Part shown: positions 42,674-57,667 of the stretch, one piece after another
Position numbering within the stretch: the first letter of the stretch is position 1
How the letters are laid out: every line of letters begins with the position of its first letter
Assembly: GCA_017305835.1 (NCBI GenBank)
Contig: JAFKJY010000045.1
Span: 31,500 to 95,499 of the forward strand
Length of the DNA: 64,000 nucleotides
Origin: Hyphomicrobiales bacterium
GTDB lineage: Bacteria; Pseudomonadota; Alphaproteobacteria; Rhizobiales; Rhizobiaceae
Reading direction: 5' to 3'
Translations under genes and position numbers: made by a program
The notes under the pieces: generated by a model
What the model saw: the letters and a program-made list of their open reading frames with translations, nothing else
The model's database searches: none
Told to the model about the DNA's origin: nothing

Positions 42674-43261
42674 ATGGCCACCGCTATTTCGGCTCGCCCG
42701 CTGATCTCGGGTGCTCTTCCCGACAACCGAACCGCCCGTCTCCTGACCCAGTTCGGCCTCGTGCTCGGCGGCACCGCGCTGCTGGTGCTGTCCGCCAAGA
42801 CCAAGGTCGTGCTCGGGCCGGTCGACATGTCGCTGCAGACGCTGGCGATCTTCCTGATCGCGGCGAGCTTCGGCCTGCGCCTCGGCGTCGCCACCCTCGT
42901 CCTCTACATGATCGAGGGCGCGCTCGGCTGGCCGGTCTTCCAGGGCACGCCGGAGAAGGGCCTCGGCCTCGCCTACATGATGGGCACGACCGGCGGCTAC
43001 CTGCTCGGCTTCATCGCCGCCGCGGCCATCGTCGGCTGGGCCGCCGACCGCGGCTGGGACCGCAGCTTCTTCCGCTTCCTCGCCGTCCTGCTGGTGGCCG
43101 ACCTCGCGATCCTGATCCCGGGCACGGCTTGGCTCTCGGTGCTGCTCGGCGCCGAGAAGGGCTGGGCCTTCGGCTTCATGCCGTTCATCGTGCCGGACCT
43201 GATCAAGGTCGGCCTCGCCGCCGCGATCATGCCGGCGGCCTGGGCGCTGCGCCGCCGCTAG
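42674..43261 (+). CDS. bioY: Biotin transporter BioY
   Basis: A 195-residue integral membrane protein with about six helices. It has the BioY sequence pattern: LGPVDMSLQTLAIFLIAASF, GVATLVLYMIEGALGWPVF, and GYLLGFIAAA. GTAWLSVLLG and MPFIVPDLIKVGLAAAI complete the fold. BioY is the substrate-binding S component of biotin ECF transporters and can work alone. The start ATG follows GAGAGGAC. No bioM/bioN partner is adjacent. A strong hairpin terminator follows the gene. I could not identify a convincing BioR box in the short promoter region. Confidence 0.92.
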   Translation: MATAISARPLISGALPDNRTARLLTQFGLVLGGTALLVLSAKTKVVLGPVDMSLQTLAIFLIAASFGLRLGVATLVLYMIEGALGWPVFQGTPEKGLGLAYMMGTTGGYLLGFIAAAAIVGWAADRGWDRSFFRFLAVLLVADLAILIPGTAWLSVLLGAEKGWAFGFMPFIVPDLIKVGLAAAIMPAAWALRRR

Positions 43262-43286
43262 GCGCGAGGCGTCGTCGTATCTTCGG

Positions 43287-43320
43287 ACGGCCCGCCCCCG
43301 CGGCGGGCCGTTTCCGTTTC
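43287..43320 (+). terminator. Factor-independent terminator after bioY
   Basis: A perfect 10-bp stem (ACGGCCCGCC/GGCGGGCCGT) with a 5-base loop is followed by a T-rich run, 26 bases after the bioY stop. Confidence 0.75.
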
Positions 43321-43510
43321 GGGGCTTCCGGCGCGCCCGCGGCGGCAGGAGAACGCCGTTCCCCCGGATCGCGGCCGGCGGGCAAAGCCGCTCCCGCGCC
43401 GGCTGCAAGTTTGGCATTGCATGTTTTGAAGCCGGCACCCTCCGGTTGCTAGGTGTGGCGGATGTAACCCGCGTCGTCGTGTCGTGGGCCGCGCCTTCCG
43501 AAAGCCACCC

Positions 43511-44416
43511 ATGCCGGCACCGCTCACCCATCTCGATCGGCTCGAAGCCGAGGCGATTCACATCTTCCGCGAGGTCGCGGCGACCTTCTCGAACCCGGTC
43601 TTCCTCTATTCGGTCGGCAAGGATTCCTCCGTCCTGCTGCACCTGGCGCTGAAGGCCTTTTATCCCGCCCGGCCGCCTTTCCCCTTCCTCCACATCGACA
43701 CGACCTGGAAGTTCCGCGAGATGATCGCGTTTCGCGACCGCATGGCGGCCGAGCACGGCCTGCGGCTGATCGTGCACACCAACCGCGACGGCCTGCGCGA
43801 CGGCATCAACCCGTTCGACCACGGCTCCAGCACCTACACGCACGTCATGAAGACGGTGGCGCTGCGGCAGGCGCTCGACCTGCACCGCTTCGACGCCGCG
43901 TTCGGTGGCGCGCGCCGCGACGAGGAGAAGTCGCGCGCCAAGGAGCGCATCTTCTCCTTCCGCGACGCCGCCCACGCCTGGGACCCGAAGAACCAGCGGC
44001 CGGAGATGTGGAGGATCTACAACACGCGCGTGGCGCCGGGCGAATCGATCCGTGTCTTCCCGCTCTCCAACTGGACCGAACTCGACATCTGGCAGTACAT
44101 CCGCCAGGAGGGCATCCCCATCGTGCCGCTCTATTTCGCCGCCCGCCGCCCGGTGGTCGAGCGCGACGGCATGCTCGTCATGGTCGACGACGACCGCATG
44201 AAGCTGCATCCGGGCGAGGTGGTCTCCAACCGGCTGGTGCGCTTCCGCACGCTCGGCTGCTACCCGCTCACCGGCGCCATCGAATCGGAGGCCGACACGC
44301 TAGACGGCATCGTCGAGGAGATGCTGGTCGCCCGCACCTCGGAGCGACAGGGCCGGCTGATCGACCGCGACGAAGCCGGCTCCATGGAGAAGAAGAAGCG
44401 CGAGGGCTATTTCTGA
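43511..44416 (+). CDS. cysD: Sulfate adenylyltransferase subunit 2
   Basis: A 301-residue CysD/NodP protein of the PAPS-reductase-like PP-loop family. The ATP loop is [16 protein letters not shown] near residue 37. [29 protein letters not shown] and [12 protein letters not shown] are diagnostic. It forms ATP sulfurylase with CysN, making APS from sulfate. The ATG at 43511 is where homology starts; a GTG at 43484 is in frame. Its stop overlaps the cysNC ATG (TGATG). A 249-base gap holding the bioY terminator precedes it. Confidence 0.92.
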   Translation: MPAPLTHLDRLEAEAIHIFREVAATFSNPVFLYSVGKDSSVLLHLALKAFYPARPPFPFLHIDTTWKFREMIAFRDRMAAEHGLRLIVHTNRDGLRDGINPFDHGSSTYTHVMKTVALRQALDLHRFDAAFGGARRDEEKSRAKERIFSFRDAAHAWDPKNQRPEMWRIYNTRVAPGESIRVFPLSNWTELDIWQYIRQEGIPIVPLYFAARRPVVERDGMLVMVDDDRMKLHPGEVVSNRLVRFRTLGCYPLTGAIESEADTLDGIVEEMLVARTSERQGRLIDRDEAGSMEKKKREGYF

Positions 44417-46377
44417 TGACCGCCGCCAGCAACCTCGCGCCCGCACTCGACTACGAGGTGGCCGAGCCGCAGCTGCGCCTCGACGTCGGCGCCGTGCTCG
44501 ACGACCACAACCGGCGCTCCTTCCTGCGCTTTCTCACCTGTGGTTCCGTCGACGACGGCAAGTCGACGCTGATCGGCCGCCTGCTCTACGACACCAAGCT
44601 GATCTTCGAGGACCAGCTCGCCGCGCTGGAGCGCGATTCGCGCCGCCACGGCACAGCCGGCGAGGAGATTGACTTCGCGCTGCTGGTCGACGGGCTGGAA
44701 GCCGAGCGCCAGCAGGGCATCACCATCGACGTGGCCTATCGCTTCTTCGCCACGCCGAAGCGCAAGTTCATCGTCGCCGACACGCCCGGCCACGAGCAGT
44801 ACACCCGCAACATGGCGACCGGCGCCTCGACGGCCGACCTCGCCATCGTGCTGGTCGATGCCCGCCGCGGCGTCATGCGCCAGACGCGCAGGCACGCCTT
44901 CATCGCCTCGCTGCTGGGCATCCGCCACGTCGTGCTGGCGGTCAACAAGATCGACCTGGTCGATTATTCGGAGGCCACCTTCCGCGACATCGAGCGCGAC
45001 TTTCGCGCTTTCGCCGGCGAGCTCGGCTTCCGTTCGCTGCAGGCGATCCCGATCTCGGCACGCAACGGCGACAACGTCATCGCCGGCTCGCGCCAGACGC
45101 GCTGGTATCGCGGCCCCTCGCTGCTGTCGCATCTGGAGACGGTCGAGGTCGACGCGGACGCCGCCGAAAAGCCGTTCCGCTTCCCGGTCCAGTACGTCAA
45201 CCGGCCGAATCTCGACTTCCGCGGCTTCGCCGGCACCATCGCGGCCGGCACGGTCTCGGTCGGCGACGAGGTCGTCGTGGCGAAATCCGGCCTGTCGTCG
45301 CGCGTGCGCCGCATCGTCACCGCGAAGGGCGACCGCGACGAAGCGCGCGAGGGCGAGGCGGTGACGCTGGTGCTGGCCGACGAGGTCGAGGTCTCGCGCG
45401 GCAACATGCTGGTGGCGCCCGCCGCGCGGCCGCTGCTCGCCGACCGCTTCGCGGCGAGCCTCGTCTGGTTCGACGACGCGGCGCTGATCCCCGGCCGCGC
45501 CTATGTCCTGCGCACCGAGACCGACGAGGTGGCCGCGACCGTGGTCGGCCTCCAGCACCGCATCGACATAGAGAGCTTCGCGCCCGGCCCGGCCGACCGG
45601 CTGGCGATGAACGAGATCGGCGTCGCCGACATCTCGACCCAGTGGCCGGTCGCCTTCGACCCCTTCGTGGAGAACCGCGCGACCGGCTCCTTCGTGCTGA
45701 TCGACCGCATCACCAACCGCACCGTCGGCGCCGGCATGATCCGCCACGCGCTGCGGCGGGCCGGCAACATCCACTGGCAGGCCGTACAGGTCGACCGCGC
45801 CGCGCGCGCCGCTCAGAAAGGGCAGACGCCCGCCGTCTACTGGTTCACCGGCCTGTCCGGCGCCGGCAAGTCGACGATTGCCAGCCTGCTCGAGAAGCGC
45901 CTGCACGCGGCCGGCCGCCACACCTACCTGCTCGACGGCGACAATGTCCGCCACGGACTGAACCGCGACCTCGGCTTCTCAGAGGCCGACCGCGCCGAGA
46001 ACATCCGCCGCGTCGGCGAGGTGGCGAGGCTGATGGTGGATGCGGGGCTTGTCGTGCTGGTCTCCTTCATCTCGCCCTACCGGGCCGAGCGCGACGCCGT
46101 GCGCCGCATGTTCGGCGCGGGCGAGTTCGTGGAGGTCTTCGTCGACACGCCGGTGGACGAATGCGCGCGCCGCGACCCCAAGGGGCTCTATGCGCGGGCC
46201 TATGCCGGCGAGTTGTCCGGCTTCACCGGCGTCGACGCGCCTTACGAGCCGCCGCTCGCGCCCGAGCTTCACGTGCGGACCCTCGGCCGCACGCCGCAGG
46301 ACGTGGTCGACGCGCTGATGGACGACATCGCGCGCCGCGACGGCGCCGGCGTCTTCCGCGACGGCGGCGGCATCTGA
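44416..46377 (+). CDS. cysNC: Bifunctional sulfate adenylyltransferase subunit 1 / APS kinase
   Basis: A 653-residue CysN-CysC fusion (NodQ type). The GTPase half has G1 GSVDDGKST near residue 43, G3 [11 protein letters not shown] and G4 NKID. Beta-barrel domains follow. The APS kinase half begins about residue 473 with P-loop GLSGAGKST (479-487) and has [10 protein letters not shown] and [10 protein letters not shown]. Together with CysD it makes PAPS, the sulfate donor for sulfotransferases or PAPS reductase. No cysH/cysI lies here, while cysQ follows, so supply of PAPS for sulfation is possible. The fusion is common in rhizobia. Confidence 0.93.
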   Translation: MTAASNLAPALDYEVAEPQLRLDVGAVLDDHNRRSFLRFLTCGSVDDGKSTLIGRLLYDTKLIFEDQLAALERDSRRHGTAGEEIDFALLVDGLEAERQQGITIDVAYRFFATPKRKFIVADTPGHEQYTRNMATGASTADLAIVLVDARRGVMRQTRRHAFIASLLGIRHVVLAVNKIDLVDYSEATFRDIERDFRAFAGELGFRSLQAIPISARNGDNVIAGSRQTRWYRGPSLLSHLETVEVDADAAEKPFRFPVQYVNRPNLDFRGFAGTIAAGTVSVGDEVVVAKSGLSSRVRRIVTAKGDRDEAREGEAVTLVLADEVEVSRGNMLVAPAARPLLADRFAASLVWFDDAALIPGRAYVLRTETDEVAATVVGLQHRIDIESFAPGPADRLAMNEIGVADISTQWPVAFDPFVENRATGSFVLIDRITNRTVGAGMIRHALRRAGNIHWQAVQVDRAARAAQKGQTPAVYWFTGLSGAGKSTIASLLEKRLHAAGRHTYLLDGDNVRHGLNRDLGFSEADRAENIRRVGEVARLMVDAGLVVLVSFISPYRAERDAVRRMFGAGEFVEVFVDTPVDECARRDPKGLYARAYAGELSGFTGVDAPYEPPLAPELHVRTLGRTPQDVVDALMDDIARRDGAGVFRDGGGI

Positions 46378-46460
46378 GACGGAAGCAGGCCTTGTCAACG
46401 CGCGGGCTCCGGTTATGGTCCGCTACCGGCGGGCTCCGGGGAGCCCGTGGGGAAGTGGCA

Positions 46461-47246
46461 ATGGACGACGTCGATCTGCTCGGCGAACTGGAAGTGCTGG
46501 CGCTGTCCGTCGGGGCGCTGGTGATGCGGGCCTTCACCGAAGGCTGCGAGGTGATGAAAAAGGGCGACGATTCGCCCGTCACCGCCGCCGATCGCGACGC
46601 CGAGCGGCTGATCCTCGACGGCCTGCAGCACCTGTGCCCCGCGATGCCCATCGTCGCCGAGGAATCGGTTGCCGCCGGCAGCTTCCCGCTCGATCCGGGC
46701 CGCGAGTTCTTCCTTGTCGACCCGCTCGACGGCACGCGCGAATTCGTCGGCGGCCGGGCCGAGTTCACCGTCAATATCGGGCTGGTGCGCGACGGCGCGC
46801 CGGTTCTGGGCGTCGTCTACGCGCCGGCCTCCTCGGTGCTCTATTCCGGCCGGCCGGGCCGGGCCGAGCGCGCGACGGTGGGGGAGGGGTTCCGCATCGT
46901 CTCGCGGCAGGCGATCGCCGTGCGGCAGCGCACCGCCCATGTCGTGGTGCTGGCCAGCCGCTCGCACCGCTCGCTGGAGACGGACCAGTATATCGCCACC
47001 CTCGGCCAGGCCGAGATCGTCACCGTCGGCTCGTCGCTGAAGTTCGGCCTGCTCGCGGCGGGCGAGGCCGACCTCTACCCGCGCTACGGCCGCACCATGC
47101 AGTGGGACACCGCTGCGGGCGACGCGGTGCTGCGGGCCGCCGGCGGCATGACCGAGACGCTGGACGGCAAGCCGCTCGCCTACGGGCCGCGCGGCGGCGC
47201 GCTCCTGCTCTACGAGAATCCCGACTTCATCGCGCGCGGCGCCTGA
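46461..47246 (+). CDS. cysQ: 3'(2'),5'-bisphosphate nucleotidase
   Basis: A 261-residue inositol-monophosphatase-family enzyme. The metal motifs are VAEES (Glu), DPLDGTREFV, and a C-terminal QWDTAAGDAVLRAAGG. This is the CysQ subgroup, which hydrolyses PAP, the by-product of PAPS use, to AMP and so relieves inhibition of sulfotransferases and reductases. The ATG at 46461 is preceded by GGGGAAG, 84 bases after cysNC. Its position completes a sulfate activation and recycling unit. Confidence 0.9.
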   Translation: MDDVDLLGELEVLALSVGALVMRAFTEGCEVMKKGDDSPVTAADRDAERLILDGLQHLCPAMPIVAEESVAAGSFPLDPGREFFLVDPLDGTREFVGGRAEFTVNIGLVRDGAPVLGVVYAPASSVLYSGRPGRAERATVGEGFRIVSRQAIAVRQRTAHVVVLASRSHRSLETDQYIATLGQAEIVTVGSSLKFGLLAAGEADLYPRYGRTMQWDTAAGDAVLRAAGGMTETLDGKPLAYGPRGGALLLYENPDFIARGA

Positions 47247-47265
47247 CCCGGACCGCGTCGCTGCG

Positions 47266-48189
47266 TCAGCCCAGTTCCGACAGCCACGGCGGGTTGGCGC
47301 CCGCCCGAGACACGGTGACGGCCGCAGCCCGCGCGGCGAGCGTCAGCGCCGCCTCGATCTCGGCCGGCGTCAGCGCCGCGATCGCCGCCTTGTCGAGCCT
47401 GCCGGCGCGATGCAGCCAGGCGAGCAGGCCGGCATTGAACGTGTCGCCGGCGCCGACCGTGTCGACCACCTCCACCTGCGGCGCCGGCACGGCGACCGTT
47501 CCGCCGCGCGCATAGGCCGTGGCGCCGCGGGCTCCCGCCGTCACCACGACCAGCTTCGGCCCGGCTTCCAGCCATCGCGTCGCGATCTCGGCCTGCGATC
47601 CCGCCTCGCCGAACCAGGCGACGTCCTCGTCGGAGAGCTTGACGATGTCGGCCATCGCGATCATGCGGCGCATCCGCGCGAGGTGCTTCCCGCGGTCGGT
47701 GACGAAGGCGGCGCGGATGTTGGGGTCGAGCATCATGACCCGCCGGCCGTGCTCGCGCCGCATCAGCGCTTCGTAGGTCGAGCCGCAGGGCTCGGGAATG
47801 AGGCTGATGCAGGAGAAATGCAGCGCCGCGACGTCGTCGGAGAGCGCCGGCAGGTCGGCCTCGGCCAGCATGCGGCCGGCCGAGTTCTCGTCGTAGAAGG
47901 CATAGCTCGCCTGGCCGTCGGCCAGCCTGACGAAGGCGAGCGTCGTGGGCCGGTCCGAGAAGCGGACATGCCGGAGATCGACGCCGCTCGCTTCGAGTTC
48001 GGCCTTGAGCTGGTCGCCGAAGAAGTCGGTGGACAGGCCGGTGAAGAAGGAGACCGGCGCGCCGAGCCGGCCGAGCGCGACCGCCGTGTTGAAGACGGCG
48101 CCGCCGGCATGCGGGGCGAAGGCCGGACCGCCGCCCTCCAGCCGGCGCGGCAGCATGTCGATCAGCGCTTCCCCGCAGCACAGAATCAT
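47266..48189 (-). CDS. PfkB-family carbohydrate kinase (fructokinase-like)
   Basis: A 307-residue ribokinase-fold sugar kinase. The N-terminal MILCCGEALIDMLP and GGAVFNTAVALGRLG are PfkB signature 1 regions. The catalytic anion-hole motif is VDTVGAGDTFNAGLL, with the Asp base in GAGD. Similarity of these blocks to bacterial fructokinases suggests fructose to fructose-6-P. It is divergent from glgP (216-base gap), so sugar phosphate entry and glycogen metabolism may share control. Substrate specificity is inferred. Confidence 0.85.
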   Translation of the reverse strand: MILCCGEALIDMLPRRLEGGGPAFAPHAGGAVFNTAVALGRLGAPVSFFTGLSTDFFGDQLKAELEASGVDLRHVRFSDRPTTLAFVRLADGQASYAFYDENSAGRMLAEADLPALSDDVAALHFSCISLIPEPCGSTYEALMRREHGRRVMMLDPNIRAAFVTDRGKHLARMRRMIAMADIVKLSDEDVAWFGEAGSQAEIATRWLEAGPKLVVVTAGARGATAYARGGTVAVPAPQVEVVDTVGAGDTFNAGLLAWLHRAGRLDKAAIAALTPAEIEAALTLAARAAAVTVSRAGANPPWLSELG

Positions 48190-48405
48190 CGCGTCCTCCC
48201 GCCCTTGGCGCGGCTGCTGGATGGCCTAGTTCATCCCGCGGGCCGGTTCAACGGTCTCCATTTCCGCGTTGCGCGCCGCCGCCGCGCGCAGCTATGGTCG
48301 ATCGGCAAGACTCACGCTGCGGCCGGATCAATCGGTTGAAAGCCGCTGTTATGGACAATCCGACAAGGCTGAACGGGAGGCGGCTGTCGCAGATGGGGTG
48401 CCGCC

Positions 48406-50892
<2,487 letters not shown>

Positions 50893-50932
50893 CGGGCTTG
50901 CGGGAACGCTCCCGCGGCGCTTGAGTTGGCCA

Positions 50933-51036
50933 GAGCATGTCGCCCGAAAGTGGGAACCGGTTTCGGGGTAACGACATGCGAAAAGCAAAGACCTGAAGCG
51001 CGTCGCATGATTCCGGTTCGAGGCAACGCGCTTTAG
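50933..51036. repeat. RIME/Bru-RS-like palindromic intergenic repeat
   Basis: Two hairpins in tandem. The first has arms GCATGTCG (50935-50942) and CGACATGC (50972-50979), with an inner CCGAAA/TTTCGG pair. The second has arms AAGCGCGTCGC (50996-51006) and GCAACGCGCTT (51023-51033). The text closely resembles a short interspersed repeat I know from rhizobial and Brucella intergenic regions. It sits between glgP and glgB, inside the operon. Confidence 0.65.
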
Positions 51037-51061
51037 CCACGGGGAGAGTTTCCGAAACCGC

Positions 51062-53263
51062 ATGAGCAAGGGGCGCGGAGCGAAAGGCGGGCAGGCGGGC
51101 GGCGAGGCGTCCCCCGCCGACGTGGCTGCGATCGTCGCCGGCACCCATGGCGATGCCTTCTCCGTACTCGGCCTGCACGGCGCGGGCGATCGCCTGTTGG
51201 CGCGCTGCTTCATCCCCGGCGCGGAACGGGTGACGGCCTTCACGCTCGACGGCGAAGAGGTCGGCGAGCTTTTCCACCGCGACCCGGCCGGCTTCTTCGA
51301 GGGGCCGGTCGCGGTGACGGACCGCCGGCCGCTCCGCTACAAGGCGGCGAACGCCGAGGCGAGCTGGCGGCTCACCGATCCCTACAGCTTCGGCCCCGTG
51401 CTTGGGCCGATGGACGACTACTACATGGGCGAGGGCTCGCACCTGCGCCTGTTCGACAAGCTCGGCGCCCACATGATCCGCCACGAGGGTGCCGACGGCA
51501 CGCATTTCGCCGTCTGGGCGCCGAATGCGCGGCGCGTCTCGGTCGTCGGCGACTGGAACGCCTGGGACGGCCGCCGCAACCCGATGCGCCGCCGCGCCGA
51601 CAGCGGCATCTGGGAGATCTTCATCCCCGACATCGGGGAGGGGCGGCCCTACAAGTTCGAGATCATCGGCCGCGCCGGCGCGGTGCTGCCGCTCAAGGCC
51701 GACCCCTTCGCCTTCCGCTCCGAGTTACGGCCGGCCACGGCTTCCGTCGTGGAGCGCAATCCGACCCACGAATGGGGCGACGCGGCCCACCGCGCCTTCT
51801 GGCAGGGCGCCGACCCGCGCCGCCAGCCCGTCTCGATCTACGAGGTGCATGCCGGCTCGTGGCGCCGGCACGCTGACGGCGGCTTCCTGTCATGGGACGA
51901 GCTGGCCGACGAGCTCATCCCCTATGTGGTCGACATGGGTTTCACCCATATCGAGTTCCTGCCGGTCTCGGAGCATCCTTACGACCCGTCCTGGGGTTAC
52001 CAGACCACCGGCCTCTACGCGCCGACGGCCCGCTTCGGCGAGCCGGAGGGCTTTGCCCGCTTCGTCGACGGCGCGCACCGCGCCGGCCTCGGCGTCATCC
52101 TCGACTGGGTGCCGGCGCATTTCCCGACCGACGCGCACGGGCTCGCCCGCTTCGACGGCACCGCGCTCTACGAGCATGCCGACCCGCGCCAGGGTTTTCA
52201 CCCGGACTGGCACACGGCGATCTACAATTTCGGCCGCCGCGAGGTGGAGGCCTTCCTCGTCAACAACGCGCTGTTCTGGGCCGAGCGCTACCACGTCGAC
52301 GGCCTGCGCGTCGATGCGGTCGCCTCGATGCTCTACCTCGACTACTCGCGAAAGCCCGGCCAATGGGTGCCGAACGCGCGCGGCGGCCGCGAGAACCTCG
52401 AGGCGGTCGCCTTCCTGCGCGACATGAACAAGGCCGTCTACGGTCGCAATCCGGGCTTCATGACGATCGCCGAGGAATCGACCTCGTGGCCGAAGGTGTC
52501 GCAGCCGGTGCACGAGGGCGGGCTGGGCTTCGGCTTCAAGTGGAACATGGGGTTCATGCACGACACGCTGGCCTATCTGGCGCGCGAGCCGGTGCACAGG
52601 AAGCACCACCACGACGAGATCACCTTCGGCCTGACCTATGCCTTCAGCGAGAACTTCGTGCTGCCGCTAAGCCATGACGAGGTCGTGCACGGCAAGCGCT
52701 CGCTGCTGGAGAAGATGGCCGGCGACGACTGGCAGAAATTCGCCACCCTGCGCGCCTACTACGCCTTCATGTGGGGATATCCCGGCAAGAAGTTGCTGTT
52801 CATGGGGCAGGAATTCGCCCAGCGGCGCGAATGGAGCGAGGCGCGGCCGCTCGACTGGGACCTGCTGGAGGCGCCTGCGCACGAAGGCGTGCGCCGCCTG
52901 CTGCGCGACCTGAACCGTCTCTACCGCGAGAGCCCGGCGCTGCACGCGCGCGACTGCGAGCCGGAAGGCTTCCGCTGGCTGATCGTCGACGACAAGGCGA
53001 ACTCCGTCTTCGCCTGGGCGCGGTTCGCGCCGGATGCGGCGCCGGTCGTGGTCGTCAGCAACTTCACGCCGGTGCCGCGGCAGGACTACGCCGTGCCGAT
53101 GCCGGCGGCGGGCGTCTGGCGCGAAGCGGTCAACACCGACGCGGGCGCCTATGGCGGCAGCGGCAAGGGCAATGGCGGTCAGGTGACGGTCGCCGGCAAG
53201 CGGCCGGTGGCGCGCATGACGCTGCCGCCGCTCGCCACGCTCATTCTGGAACTGGCAACTTAG
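51062..53263 (+). CDS. glgB: 1,4-alpha-glucan branching enzyme
   Basis: A 733-residue GH13 branching enzyme. An N-terminal CBM48-type domain ([20 protein letters not shown]) precedes the (beta-alpha)8 barrel. The nucleophile Asp is about residue 418 in [15 protein letters not shown], the acid Glu in TIAEEST, and the transition-state Asp in [12 protein letters not shown]. It makes alpha-1,6 branches in glycogen. The ATG at 51062 lies about 15 bases after GGGGAGAG, a rather long spacing. It follows glgP after the palindromic repeat. Confidence 0.95.
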   Translation: MSKGRGAKGGQAGGEASPADVAAIVAGTHGDAFSVLGLHGAGDRLLARCFIPGAERVTAFTLDGEEVGELFHRDPAGFFEGPVAVTDRRPLRYKAANAEASWRLTDPYSFGPVLGPMDDYYMGEGSHLRLFDKLGAHMIRHEGADGTHFAVWAPNARRVSVVGDWNAWDGRRNPMRRRADSGIWEIFIPDIGEGRPYKFEIIGRAGAVLPLKADPFAFRSELRPATASVVERNPTHEWGDAAHRAFWQGADPRRQPVSIYEVHAGSWRRHADGGFLSWDELADELIPYVVDMGFTHIEFLPVSEHPYDPSWGYQTTGLYAPTARFGEPEGFARFVDGAHRAGLGVILDWVPAHFPTDAHGLARFDGTALYEHADPRQGFHPDWHTAIYNFGRREVEAFLVNNALFWAERYHVDGLRVDAVASMLYLDYSRKPGQWVPNARGGRENLEAVAFLRDMNKAVYGRNPGFMTIAEESTSWPKVSQPVHEGGLGFGFKWNMGFMHDTLAYLAREPVHRKHHHDEITFGLTYAFSENFVLPLSHDEVVHGKRSLLEKMAGDDWQKFATLRAYYAFMWGYPGKKLLFMGQEFAQRREWSEARPLDWDLLEAPAHEGVRRLLRDLNRLYRESPALHARDCEPEGFRWLIVDDKANSVFAWARFAPDAAPVVVVSNFTPVPRQDYAVPMPAAGVWREAVNTDAGAYGGSGKGNGGQVTVAGKRPVARMTLPPLATLILELAT

Positions 53264-53315
53264 CGCGGGCAGGGACATTGTTGGGTGTGTCGGTAAAAGT
53301 GGGAGGGGGAAGGGC

Positions 53316-54571
53316 ATGAACACGAAACGCAGTCAGCCGCTCGCTCGCGACGCGATGGCCTATGTGCTCGCCGGCGGGCGCGGCAGCCGGCTGAAGGAGC
53401 TGACCGACGTGCGCGCCAAGCCGGCGGTGTTCTTCGGCGGCAAGACGCGCATCATCGACTTCGCGCTCTCCAACGCGCTGAACTCCGGCATCCGCCGCAT
53501 CGGTGTGGCGACGCAATACAAGGCGCATTCGCTGATCAGGCATCTGCAGCGCGGCTGGAACTTCTTCCGGCCCGAGCGCAACGAGAGCTTCGACATCCTG
53601 CCGGCCAGCCAGCGCGTCTCCGAGACGCAATGGTACGAGGGCACGGCCGACGCCGTGTACCAGAACATCGACATCATCGAGGCCTACGGCCCCGAATACA
53701 TGGTCATCCTCGCCGGCGACCACATCTACAAGATGGACTACGAGCTGATGCTGGGCGAGCACGTCGACAGCGGCGCCGACGTCACCGTCGGCTGCCTCGA
53801 AGTGCCGCGCATGGAAGCGACCGGCTTCGGCGTCATGGCCGTCGACGGCAAGGGTCGCATCACCGCCTTCGTCGAGAAGCCGGCCGACCCGCCGGCCATG
53901 CCCGGCAAGCCCGACACCGCGCTGGCCTCGATGGGCCTCTACGTGTTCCGGACCAAGTTCCTGATGGAGCAGCTCCGCCGCGACGCGGCCGAGAAGGGAT
54001 CGAGCCGCGATTTCGGCAAGGACATCATCCCCTATGTCGTCAAGCACGGGAAGGCGGTGGCGCATTCCTTCTCGCGCTCCTGCGTGCGCTCCAGCTTCGA
54101 GCGCGAGGCCTACTGGCGCGACGTGGGCACGATCGATGCCTATTGGGAGGCCAACATCGACCTGACCGACGTGACGCCCGAGCTCGACATCTACGACCGC
54201 GACTGGCCGATCTGGACCTATGCCGAGATCAAGCCGCCGGCGAAGTTCGTCCACGACGAGGACGGCCGGCGCGGCTCTGCCGTCTCCTCGCTCGTCGCCG
54301 GCGACTGCATCATCTCCGGCTCGGCGCTGCGCCGCAGCCTGCTGTTCACCGGCGTGCGGGCGAATTCATTCTCCGCGCTCGACGAGGCGGTGGTGCTGCC
54401 CGATTGCACGATCGGCCGCCATGCGCGGTTGCGCAAGGTCGTCATCGACCGCGGCGTGCACGTCCCGGAGGGCCTCGTCGTCGGCGAGGACCCGGTGCTC
54501 GACGCCAAGCGCTTTCGGCTGACCGAGGGCGGCGTCTGCCTGATCACCCAGAAGATGATCGACGCCGTCGC

Positions 54572-54575
<4 letters not shown>
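53316..54575 (+). CDS. glgC: Glucose-1-phosphate adenylyltransferase
   Basis: A 419-residue ADP-glucose pyrophosphorylase. [20 protein letters not shown] is the nucleotidyltransferase signature, and [22 protein letters not shown] and FVEKP are further family blocks. A C-terminal left-handed beta-helix region follows ([15 protein letters not shown]). It makes ADP-glucose, the committed step of glycogen synthesis, and is usually allosterically controlled. A strong GGGAGGGGGAAGGG site precedes the ATG. The stop overlaps the glgA ATG. Confidence 0.96.
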
Positions 54576-57645
<3,070 letters not shown>

Positions 57646-57667
57646 GGCCGGTCCAGCCTTGCAGGCC

